5,969 nt of DNA, taken from assembly GCA_041484845.1 (NCBI GenBank), contig JBGPIK010000415.1, positions 1 to 5,969 of the forward strand, read 5' to 3'. Source of the stretch: JBGPIK01 sp041484845 (lineage in GTDB: Bacteria > Desulfobacterota > Binatia > UBA9968). A program made the position numbers and the translations under genes. Shown here in pieces: positions 1 through 5,431 of the stretch. The notes beneath the pieces were generated by a model, which was not told the DNA's origin, ran no database searches, and saw only the letters and a program-made list of their open reading frames with translations. Positions within the stretch are counted from its first letter, which is position 1, and every line of letters starts with the position of its first letter.

Positions 1-12
1 AGACGGCCTTAG

Positions 13-104
13 TCGTCATTCCCGCGGAAGCGGGAATCCAGGTTTTCTTCGCTTTTCTGGATTCCGGCTCGCGCTAGCTATCGCCAGCTTGGCCGGAATG
101 ACGA
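13..104. repeat. REP/dRS3-like element with two hairpins
   Basis: The outer arms are a perfect 10-bp inverted repeat (13-22 TCGTCATTCC with 95-104 GGAATGACGA). Inside are two hairpins. The first is ATTCCCGC (18-25) with GCGGGAAT (30-37) around a GGAA tetraloop. The second is ATTCCGGC (61-68) with GCCGGAAT (92-99). A further 9-bp pairing, GGAATCCAG (33-41) with CTGGATTCC (57-65), competes with them. The first hairpin fits the Neisseria dRS3 pattern ATTCCC-N8-GGGAAT exactly, and similar palindromic elements occur in many proteobacterial genomes. It is probably an interspersed, non-autonomous repeat at the edge of an intergenic region. Copy number cannot be judged from one window. Confidence 0.75.
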
Positions 105-385
105 GCAAATAAGTCTCCCGATTTAAGAGACACTACACTAGAATTTGATCGTGCATCATTGTCTCTCCTTCTCGCGCTGTCCTGCTTTGTCGCTTCCCTT
201 CGACACTCTGAAGCTCTGCAGGCGCGCCCAAAAGTTCTTCCCACATGAAAATTCCTCGCGTTCATTCATGCGCCCAAGCTTGTCGGCTTGGATGCCGGCG
301 AGAATAATTCTATTCCGCGTGTGCTTACGCGTTGGCTTTTGGTATTATCGTAAGTACGAGTTCGTCAAAACATTACTCTGCGCAT

Positions 386-391
386 TATAAA
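386..391 (+). promoter_or_regulatory. Possible -10 box upstream of the first enolase-superfamily gene
   Basis: TATAAA lies 25 bp before the TTG start in a locally AT-rich stretch. No convincing -35 hexamer sits 16-18 bp upstream, so this is a weak call. TATTAT at 343-348 is an equally weak alternative. Confidence 0.18.
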
Positions 392-405
392 AATCTGACC
401 ATCGC

Positions 406-411
406 AAGGGG
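406..411 (+). promoter_or_regulatory. Ribosome binding site fixing a TTG start at 417
   Basis: AAGGGG is followed by a 5-nt spacer and TTG at 417. The resulting N-terminus, MKIRDLRI, is the usual first beta strand of enolase-superfamily proteins (commonly MKI..I). The next in-frame ATG, at 453, would cut that strand off. This supports the TTG start. Confidence 0.65.
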
Positions 412-416
412 AAATA

Positions 417-1499
417 TTGAAAATTCGTGATCTGCGAATCACCCGGTTTAAAATGGCCCGTCTGGACCCTACCTGGCGAACCGCATCTTATGCGTCGAGC
501 GGCGTGGACGGGTTTATTATTGAACTCAGTGCAAATGACGTCATTGGAATCGGCGCCACCGCCGCGCACCCAAACAGCATATCTGCCGAAAAAATGGATG
601 CGCAGCTTAACGGTCCGATCCGCGATGTTTTGATCGGAGCGGATGCGCTCGGTGGCAATAAGATCCGGCGTGCTTTGGCGGCGACCAACACGCACCAGCG
701 CGCCCGCATCGCCGCCGATCTTGCCCTCTATGATTTAGTGGGAAAGTTCACCAAGCTCCCGTGTTACACCCTTTGGGGCGGCGCGGTGAGATCCGAGCTA
801 AAGGTCGTCCGCATGGTCGGCATCAAACCGCCGATGGCATTAGTCGAGGCGATCCGCGGTTTGCGCAATGACGGCTATAGCCACTTTAAGATTAAAATCG
901 GTACAGGCATCAAAGAGGATCTCGAGCGCATTCGCGCGGTCAGGGAAAGTTTCGGCAACGATATTTGGATCAGCGTGGACGGAAACAGCGCCTATACGCT
1001 CGCCCAGGCCATCGAGCTCAGCCACGCCCTCCATCCCTACCGATTGGCATTTATCGAACAGCCTATCGACTACAATGACATTCAAGGTCTCGCTAAACTG
1101 ACTGCGGCGAGTCCCATCCCGGTCATGGCCGATCAATGCGTCAAAGATGCAAGGTCTGCATTGGCGGTCTGCAAAGCCAAAGCGGCTCATATCGTTTCTA
1201 TCAAAGCCACCAATTTGGGCTCCATCGCTGAGTGCTGGCGCGTCTATGAAATCTGCCGGGAATTCGACGTGCGGATCCACATTGGCGGTTCAGTGACTTC
1301 TGCATTGACCGATATGGCGCAGGCGCATCTCGCGGCCACGTTGCCGGATATCGATGAGGGATGTGAGGTCGGTGAATTCATGGCGGTTAGAGGAGATCCG
1401 ATGACCGGCGTGGCCATTCGAGAGGGTTGCCTACAACTCAATCACGAACCGGGATGGGGCGTTCGGATCGACCCCGCGCTCATGACAGACATCCCTTAG
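417..1499 (+). CDS. Mandelate racemase/muconate lactonizing enzyme family protein (enolase superfamily)
   Basis: This is a 360-residue protein, the normal length for the family. An N-terminal capping domain (about 1-120) precedes a (beta/alpha)7-beta barrel. All active-site landmarks of the MLE-type subgroup are visible: Lys158-x-Lys160 in FKIKIG, the Mg2+ ligands Asp188 (SVDGN), Glu214 (FIEQP) and Asp239 (MADQ), and Lys263 (SIKATN) as the opposite-face acid/base. Family members abstract a proton alpha to a carboxylate and then cycloisomerise, epimerise or dehydrate. The substrate cannot be read from the sequence. One oddity is Gln240 after the third metal ligand, where many members, including the paralogue at 3778-4983, have Glu. 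Both proteins share an R-M-x-G-x-K-P motif (here 132-138) and GYxHxKxKIG, so they are related paralogues. The TTG start is supported by AAGGGG at 406-411. The gene stands alone on the plus strand and is followed by a palindrome. It is cytoplasmic, as there is no signal peptide. The superfamily assignment is firm; the reaction is open. Confidence 0.93.
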   Translation: MKIRDLRITRFKMARLDPTWRTASYASSGVDGFIIELSANDVIGIGATAAHPNSISAEKMDAQLNGPIRDVLIGADALGGNKIRRALAATNTHQRARIAADLALYDLVGKFTKLPCYTLWGGAVRSELKVVRMVGIKPPMALVEAIRGLRNDGYSHFKIKIGTGIKEDLERIRAVRESFGNDIWISVDGNSAYTLAQAIELSHALHPYRLAFIEQPIDYNDIQGLAKLTAASPIPVMADQCVKDARSALAVCKAKAAHIVSIKATNLGSIAECWRVYEICREFDVRIHIGGSVTSALTDMAQAHLAATLPDIDEGCEVGEFMAVRGDPMTGVAIREGCLQLNHEPGWGVRIDPALMTDIP

Positions 1500-1550
1500 C
1501 AGGCTGCTGCGCTTAATCGGCTCGCTCCAGCGTGCGCAGTCGCAAAGCGC

Positions 1551-1598
1551 AACCCCCTCCTTACTCCTCCCCCGCTCGCGGGGGAGGAAAGAGGGGTT
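1551..1598. repeat. GC-rich palindrome downstream of the first enzyme gene
   Basis: The core is an 11-bp stem, 1565-1575 (TCCTCCCCCGC) with 1578-1588, around a 2-nt turn (in practice a 4-nt loop). An outer 6-bp stem, AACCCC (1551-1556) with GGGGTT (1593-1598), encloses it. There is no U-run on either side, so this is not a canonical intrinsic terminator. It could still stall polymerase or protect the mRNA 3' end. It resembles dispersed GC-rich REP-type palindromes. It begins 51 bp after the stop codon and runs directly into the heptad array. Confidence 0.7.
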
Positions 1599-1781
1599 AC
1601 TCAGCACTCAGCGCTAACGCGTGAGGCGAAAGGGGTAAGGCGGAAAGGGCAGTAGAACACAGAGGTCAGAAGTCAGAGATCAGCATCAGTGGTCAGTGGT
1701 CCGTCGTCAGAGAACAGTCAGTGGTCCGTTGTCTGTAGTCGGTAGTCGTTACTCAGTCCTCGTTACTCGGCACTCAGTATT
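1596..1781 (+). repeat. Heptanucleotide repeat array A (CNGNNNT type)
   Basis: The clear part, 1660-1781, reads as 18 consecutive units. Sixteen are exactly 7 nt and two are shortened (1681-1686 and 1715-1718). Unit variants include CAGAGGT, CAGAAGT, CAGTGGT (1687, 1694, 1719), CCGTTGT, CTGTAGT, CGGTAGT, CGTTACT (1747, 1761) and CAGTATT. Nearly all fit C-N-G-N-N-N-T. A more degenerate lead-in (1596-1629, e.g. CAGCACT, CAGCGCT) keeps the 7-nt period. The array ends 43 bp before the start of the binding-protein gene. It resembles in kind the short tandemly repeated heptamers (STRR) described in cyanobacteria. A 7-nt period is not compatible with conserved coding, and the upstream open frame through it is an artefact. 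Confidence 0.85.
1717..1744 (+). repeat. 28-bp inverted repeat, left copy
   Basis: This segment of array A, from GTCAGTGGTC to AGTCGGTA, is a perfect reverse complement of 5039-5066. A second matched block follows (1758-1777 against 5013-5032, 19 of 20). The spacing between the two blocks is 13 nt here and 6 nt in the other copy, a difference of one heptad. Confidence 0.85.
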
Positions 1782-1810
1782 AAGACTTAGCCGAAATCCG
1801 AGTGCTTTGC

Positions 1811-1818
1811 GGAAAGGA
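1811..1818 (+). promoter_or_regulatory. Ribosome binding site fixing the ATG at 1825
   Basis: GGAAAGGA is followed by a 6-nt spacer and ATG at 1825. This start gives a protein that opens directly with a signal peptide. The upstream in-frame GTG at 1696 would place 43 residues translated from the repeat array in front of that signal peptide and is not credible. Confidence 0.8.
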
Positions 1819-1824
1819 CGCACA

Positions 1825-2811
1825 ATGCTGCACAAATTGACGCTTTCGATCATGATTTGCTTTCTTGTATTGGGATTGTCGTCACGTTCCGCGCGCGCGC
1901 TAGAAAATATCGTGATCGCTTATCCGACGACCAGCAGCCAGTTCGCTCCTCTCTGGTTCGCCCGCGACGTCGGCCTGTACGAAAAGTACGGTTTGGATGC
2001 CAAGTTGGTTTTTGTTCAAGGAGGCAGCGTCCTACTTCAAGCCATGCTGGCGGGGCAAGCCCACGCGGCGCAAAACGGCATTGCCGAAACGATGGTGGCG
2101 ATTCTGCGTGGCGCCGATGTTCGAATCCTGGGCGTCACCGCAAAGATATTTCCCTACTCGCTAATTGTTTCGAAGGGAGTCAAAAGCGCCAAGGATCTTG
2201 TGGGCGGGAAGATTGCGGTTAATCGGCTCGGTGATGTGAGCGCGATCGCTTCCCAGGTCGCGCTGCGCAAGTTGGGATTAAATCCCGACAAAGATGTGAC
2301 CATGCTTCAGGTCGGCGGTTCGCCCCAGCGTCTCGCCGCATTGCAGTCCGGGAGTGTTCAAGGCGCTGCGCTCGATTTCATGTCGGGCCTCAGGCTAACT
2401 AAGCTTGGCTATACGGTGTTGTCGCAGGTGAGCTTAAACTATCCGTATTTGGGACCGGTGGTATCGGCAAGATTTCTGCGCGAAACTCCGGCGACCGCCG
2501 AATCGTTTGTTAAAGCATTAGTGGAGAGCATAGCTCGCTTCAGGCGCAATCGCGAGGAAGGAATCAAGGCATTGTCCCACTACATGAAATCCGACGATAC
2601 AGAAGTCCTCAGCAAAGCCTATGATTTCATCGCCGGGGATTTTTATGGTGAGACTCTGGAACCTGACCCCAAAGGGTTTCAGGAACTCATCGATGAAGTA
2701 GGCACACGGGACGCGCTCGCCAAGTCCGCTTCCATACAACAGGTTTTCGATCTGACGATCGCGCGGAAGTTGGAAAAGGAAGGCTTCTTCAAGGCAGCAT
2801 TTAAAAAATAG
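1825..2811 (+). CDS. ABC-type periplasmic substrate-binding protein (NMT1/THI5, SsuA/TauA-like)
   Basis: A secreted binding protein of 328 residues. Residues 1-25 form a Sec signal peptide: basic MLHK, a hydrophobic core to about residue 18, and a likely signal peptidase I site after ARA (23-25). No lipobox cysteine is present. The mature part opens with IVIAYPTTSSQFAPLWFARD (about 29-48) and GLYEKYGLDAKLV, the classic start of the NMT1/THI5 and SsuA/TauA fold. It continues with ALRKLGLNPDKDV (about 146-158) and PQRLAALQSGSVQGA (about 167-181), also typical of this group. Members bind small ligands such as sulfonates, nitriles, pyrimidine precursors or aromatic acids and deliver them to an ABC permease. 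The ligand here is unknown, and no permease or ATPase is in the window. The gene is convergent with the minus-strand racemase gene. A repeat array precedes it and a probable terminator follows. Confidence 0.92.
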   Translation: MLHKLTLSIMICFLVLGLSSRSARALENIVIAYPTTSSQFAPLWFARDVGLYEKYGLDAKLVFVQGGSVLLQAMLAGQAHAAQNGIAETMVAILRGADVRILGVTAKIFPYSLIVSKGVKSAKDLVGGKIAVNRLGDVSAIASQVALRKLGLNPDKDVTMLQVGGSPQRLAALQSGSVQGAALDFMSGLRLTKLGYTVLSQVSLNYPYLGPVVSARFLRETPATAESFVKALVESIARFRRNREEGIKALSHYMKSDDTEVLSKAYDFIAGDFYGETLEPDPKGFQELIDEVGTRDALAKSASIQQVFDLTIARKLEKEGFFKAAFKK

Positions 2812-2813
2812 AC

Positions 2814-2840
2814 GTCAGAAATCAGAGATCAGAAGTCAGC
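2814..2840. repeat. Left arm of a 27-bp imperfect inverted repeat (heptads)
   Basis: The arm starts 2 nt after the binding-protein stop codon. It contains units CAGAAAT, CAGAGAT and CAGAAGT and pairs with 2940-2966 at 25 of 27 positions. In RNA from either strand one of the two mismatches becomes a G-U wobble. As minus-strand RNA, this arm is followed within 5 nt by U6 (complement of 2803-2808), so it could form the end of a terminator for the racemase transcript, although the loop of about 99 nt is long. Confidence 0.75.
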
Positions 2841-2900
2841 AAAGAGCAAATGTCGTTCGTCGCAAGGTATCGGAAGCAAGTTGGTCTTTGCTATTTTTTT
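2838..2900 (+). terminator. Probable intrinsic terminator of the binding-protein gene
   Basis: AGCAAAGA (2838-2845) and TCTTTGCT (2885-2892) form a perfect 8-bp stem, followed by ATTTTTTT (2893-2900). Its position, about 27 bp after the stop codon, is right. The 39-nt loop and the AT-containing stem make it weaker than a typical terminator. Confidence 0.45.
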
Positions 2901-2939
2901 CCTTCGCGCCTTGCTGATCCCATCCTCTTGGAGGGGGCG

Positions 2940-3020
2940 GCTGATTTCTGATCTCTGACTTCTGACTTCTGACTTCTGATCTCTGACCTCCGACCTCTGA
3001 CCTCTGACCTCCGACCTCTG
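2940..3020 (-). repeat. Heptanucleotide repeat array B
   Basis: Read on the minus strand from 3020, eleven consecutive exact heptamers follow each other without a break: CAGAGGT, CGGAGGT, CAGAGGT twice, CGGAGGT, CAGAGAT, CAGAAGT three times, CAGAGAT and CAGAAAT. All fit C-N-G-N-N-N-T. It starts 10 nt beyond the racemase stop codon, in the same orientation as that gene. This is the most regular array in the window. Its distal end (2940-2966) is the right arm of the inverted repeat with 2814-2840. Confidence 0.9.
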
Positions 3021-3030
3021 CTTTCCGCTC

Positions 3031-3756
3031 TTAGCTCTTCGCGATATCGCCCGCGCTGCGCGACTTTGGCCAACGCAGCCTGCTTTGCGTCAGTCCCAAA
3101 CCCGCCAGCATCGCCGCCAACCGAATCGGCGCGCCTATCCCTTCCACCACCGGCACTCCAAGCTGCGCCTGCAGCCAATCCGGTTTAATATGGACGGGAC
3201 ACTGACTGATGCCCATGGGGATAATGACTTCCGCGCCGTTGGCGACCAGCTTCTTTGCTTCGTTGACGAAGTTCTGCACGACTTCATCGCGATGCGCGGC
3301 AAGGTCCGGCAAGTCAAAACCGCTGACGCCAAATCCGACGATGCGCTCCTCCATTCCGTACCGTCGCACGATGGCACGGTTAAATGCGAGTAGCTTCTCG
3401 TGATAAATGATCAGGCCGAATCGATCGCCGAGCAGGCACGCAATGTGGAGAACGGCTTCCATCGGTCCGACCACGGGAATATCGACCGCCGATTTGCCGC
3501 CGTCAACGCCTAAATCGAGCATCCCCAATGGCACAACGGCGTGATAGCCCTGCTTCTCGGCTTGCCTGAAACTTTCGATATAAGCCGGCGCGACGAGCTG
3601 AATCTCGGTGGGCGTGATGCCGTAAAAATAAGGGGATGCCTTGGTATCGACGATGCCTACTTCGATCTCGGCAGTTGAATAGGAACGCGCGACATCGGCG
3701 CGGCGTTGATATTCTTCCGGCGGATAGCCGCCGATGACAAAGGCGATGCGCAGCAT
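3031..3756 (-). CDS. Asp/Glu/hydantoin racemase-superfamily protein lacking both canonical cysteines
   Basis: A cytoplasmic protein of 241 residues, about the size of hydantoin racemases. Family features are an N-terminal RIAFVIGGYPPEE strand, LGMLDLGVDGG (77-87) and DIPVVGPMEAVLHIA (92-106), which matches the PVVG-hydrophobic-AxxxA segment of hydantoin racemases. DRFGLI (111-116), NGAEVIIPMG (173-182) and LGVPVVEGIGAPIRLA (199-214) complete the pattern. Racemases of this fold use two cysteines, for example Cys76 and Cys181 in Agrobacterium hydantoin racemase. Aligned by the motifs, those positions are Gly78 and Gly182 here. The only cysteines are Cys107 and Cys186. The protein may therefore catalyse a different reaction, such as isomerisation, decarboxylation or a non-cysteine chemistry. 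ATG at 3756 has GGGAGG (complement of 3765-3770) 8 nt upstream. The gene starts 21 bp after the second enolase-family gene and is probably co-transcribed with it. Family call good, activity unknown. Confidence 0.87.
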   Translation of the reverse strand: MLRIAFVIGGYPPEEYQRRADVARSYSTAEIEVGIVDTKASPYFYGITPTEIQLVAPAYIESFRQAEKQGYHAVVPLGMLDLGVDGGKSAVDIPVVGPMEAVLHIACLLGDRFGLIIYHEKLLAFNRAIVRRYGMEERIVGFGVSGFDLPDLAAHRDEVVQNFVNEAKKLVANGAEVIIPMGISQCPVHIKPDWLQAQLGVPVVEGIGAPIRLAAMLAGLGLTQSRLRWPKSRSAGDIAKS

Positions 3757-3777
3757 AGGGTTTTCCTCCCGTTCCGT

Positions 3778-4983
3778 TTATTTTCCTTCCCAAAAGCCGG
3801 TCGTTTCACGCAGTTTTTCATGGTCAATCTGAACACCGAGTCCGGGGGAGTTGGGCAACTGAAGCGCGCCATGCTCAACCACAAGTCCAGAAGCAGGATC
3901 ATCGATCAGCGACTCAAATTCGCCGATCTCGGCGCCGCCAAAGAGATCCGGCAGCGAAGCGCAAAAATGGAGTTGCATCGCTTCCAATAGCTGACTTCCA
4001 GCCGTGCTGCCGACATGAACGCTAATATTGGCCGCGCTGCACACCGAGGCGATATCGCGCGACCGATAAAGCCCGCCCATTTTCCACAACTTGATGCTGA
4101 CGGCATCCATGGCGCCCGCCTCGATGTGGCGCAGCGCGTCCGTCGCCGTTTGGATTCCCTCATCCGCCATAATCGGCACCGCCACGTGCTGCCGCACAAA
4201 GGCCATGCCGCGGATGTCATCCCGGCGCACGGGTTGCTCGACCAGGCCGAGACGAACATCCTCGAGCTGTCTCAAGACCCGCACCGCTTCCATGGGCGCA
4301 TAGGCTTGATTGGCGTCCACCGAAAGAAAGATCTGCTCGCCGATAAGATCGCGCACGCGGTGAACGGTTTCCACATCGCGCTTTTCATCGAGACCGATTT
4401 TCAATTTGACATGGCCGTATCCGCGGTCGACCAGAGCTTTGGCCTCCGTGGCCGTTTCTTGCGCCGGTTTCAAACCCAGCATCCGCATCACCGGCACTTC
4501 TCGCCGGCAGGCGCCGCCGATCAGATTAACCAGCGGAGTGTCTAGTTTTTTCGCCAGCAGATCCCACAGCGCCTCTTCAATAGCGAATTTGGTCTGGTCG
4601 TTACTGCCAAGAACTTGTTCGATATCGCGCAGAATCGGTTGTATGCCGACGAAACTCCGGTTCTTCATCACCGGCGCCAGCAAGGTTTGAATGATCGCTT
4701 CTGACGAAAGTGGGGACTCGCCGACAATGGACATAGATGGCATGTAGCCGTACCCTACCGTGCCGTCTTGGTCCGATATTCCAACGATGGTAGCCTCGAT
4801 ATCCCCTTTGGTGTAACGCGCCGTTTTCCACGCCACCGCGCGACGAAGAACCGCTCGCCAGGTCTGGATAGACTTGATCGTCAATAACTCGCTAGGCCCC
4901 GGAGCAGTTTTGGTTTGCTCGTCCAAGATTGAAGTCCTCCCTTCTGGTGCAAAGCGCGAAGCGGCAAGCGCAGAATCTGCCAT
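3778..4983 (-). CDS. Second mandelate racemase/muconate lactonizing enzyme family protein (enolase superfamily)
   Basis: A protein of 401 residues from the ATG, with a capping domain followed by the barrel. Active-site residues are complete: Lys193-x-Lys195 (VKLKIG), Asp223 (SVDANQ), Glu249 (LVEQP), Asp274-Glu275 (MADEG) and Lys298 (SIKLW). The KxK plus C-terminal-side Lys pattern places it with MLE-type members (muconate cycloisomerase, dipeptide epimerase, o-succinylbenzoate synthase and others). The specific reaction cannot be assigned. The shared R-M-x-G-x-K-P motif (167-173) ties it to the enzyme at 417-1499. The first roughly 34 residues precede the usual first strand (LLTIKSIQTW) and look like a non-conserved extension. 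Translation may instead start at TTG 4926, giving 382 residues, because a much better ribosome site precedes it. It is followed after 21 bp by the racemase-family gene, so an operon is likely. Its 5' leader runs straight into a heptad array. Confidence 0.92.
   Translation of the reverse strand: MADSALAASRFAPEGRTSILDEQTKTAPGPSELLTIKSIQTWRAVLRRAVAWKTARYTKGDIEATIVGISDQDGTVGYGYMPSMSIVGESPLSSEAIIQTLLAPVMKNRSFVGIQPILRDIEQVLGSNDQTKFAIEEALWDLLAKKLDTPLVNLIGGACRREVPVMRMLGLKPAQETATEAKALVDRGYGHVKLKIGLDEKRDVETVHRVRDLIGEQIFLSVDANQAYAPMEAVRVLRQLEDVRLGLVEQPVRRDDIRGMAFVRQHVAVPIMADEGIQTATDALRHIEAGAMDAVSIKLWKMGGLYRSRDIASVCSAANISVHVGSTAGSQLLEAMQLHFCASLPDLFGGAEIGEFESLIDDPASGLVVEHGALQLPNSPGLGVQIDHEKLRETTGFWEGK
4936..4943 (-). 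promoter_or_regulatory. Strong ribosome binding site for an alternative TTG start at 4926
   Basis: On the minus strand AAGGGAGG is followed by a 9-nt spacer and TTG (4926-4924), in frame with the second enolase-family gene. The annotated ATG at 4983 has AAGGAG (complement of 4996-5001) but at a long 12-nt spacing. Residues 1-19 of the ATG form are not part of the family fold. Both starts are possible, and the TTG form is at least as plausible. Confidence 0.5.
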
Positions 4984-5038
4984 TACGCAATTTCGCTCCT
5001 TGCGTGTCAGTGCTGAGTGCTGAGTAACGAGGCGTGAG

Positions 5039-5066
5039 TACCGACTACAGACAACGGACCACTGAC
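5039..5066 (-). repeat. 28-bp inverted repeat, right copy
   Basis: This is a perfect reverse complement of 1717-1744, located in the leader region of the second enolase-family gene. The adjacent block 5013-5032 matches 1758-1777 in reverse complement with one mismatch. Together the two copies bracket about 3.3 kb containing the binding protein, the racemase-family protein and the second enolase-family enzyme. Confidence 0.85.
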
Positions 5067-5084
5067 CACTGATCTCTGCTTTCT

Positions 5085-5103
5085 GCTAGACCGCTGGGAA
5101 GCT
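5085..5103 (+). repeat. 19-bp direct repeat, copy 1
   Basis: The sequence from GCTAGACCGC to GGGAAGCT is identical at 5413-5431, 328 bp away. Both copies are embedded in the heptad tract and lead into AAGCT-rich sequence: GCTGGAAA octamers here, and AAGCTTGGATGC then TGAAGCTA at the other copy. It points to segmental duplication or to a composite interspersed unit. Confidence 0.75.
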
Positions 5104-5412
5104 GGAAAGCTGGAAAGCTGATTTCCGACCTCTGTTCCTCCTCCGTCCCGCCCCTCACGCCTTACGCCTGACGACTTACGTCTTTACTGTCGAATGACTT
5201 CTGACCTCTGTTCATTCCGCAATCCGCATTCCGCAATCATCAATCCGCAATCCCTCGTCCTGCCCCTCACGCCTCACGCCTCACGGTCTCTCGTCAGTGC
5301 TGAGGACTGAGTAACGAGGACTGAGTATTCTTGCTGACTTCTGACCTCTGACTTCTGACCTCTGTTTTTTGCTCTTTGCCCCTCACGCCTCACGCGGCTT
5401 GCGTTCAATGAA

Positions 5413-5431
5413 GCTAGACCGCTGGGAAGCT
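5413..5431 (+). repeat. 19-bp direct repeat, copy 2
   Basis: Identical to 5085-5103. This copy is followed by a diverged AAGCT-containing stretch (5427-5448) and then by TCTGAYY heptads. Confidence 0.75.

Larger units (their letters stand above)
105..416. other. Intergenic region without a convincing gene
   Basis: About 310 bp lie between the REP-like element and the first enzyme gene. Short open frames exist on both strands (plus 145-390, minus 74-265), but neither encodes a recognisable protein and the minus one runs into the REP element. Visible small structures are a 7-bp inverted repeat AGAGACA (126-132) with TGTCTCT (160-166), and CGCGT/ACGCG (316-320 with 327-331). On the minus strand AAGGAG (complement of 165-170) sits 5 nt before ATG ATG (159-154), but that frame stops after 8 codons at 133. 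AT-rich hexamers at 343-348 (TATTAT) and 386-391 (TATAAA) could be -10 boxes for the downstream gene, without a good -35 partner. Confidence 0.5.

Noticed and set aside
145..390. 81-residue plus-strand open frame before the first enzyme gene
   Set aside because: There is no good ribosome site, no recognisable protein features, and the region is otherwise non-coding in character.
840..1280. 146-residue minus-strand frame inside the first enolase-family gene
   Set aside because: It is a shadow of the real gene on the opposite strand and shows no recognisable domain.
1551..1598. Palindrome as a canonical intrinsic terminator
   Set aside because: No T-run follows on either strand. It is kept as a palindromic repeat only.
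1696..1824. GTG-initiated 43-residue N-terminal extension of the binding protein
   Set aside because: It is translated from the heptad array and puts unrelated residues before a clear signal peptide. ATG 1825 has a good ribosome site.
2891..3178. Minus-strand open frame with repetitive Arg/Ser/Glu peptide
   Set aside because: A 7-nt repeat read in any frame gives a 7-residue peptide repeat. The frame overlaps the racemase gene and has no family features.
4015..4545. 176-residue plus-strand frame rich in His and Arg
   Set aside because: It is antisense to the second enolase-family gene, whose motifs are fully conserved. The composition is typical of a shadow frame.
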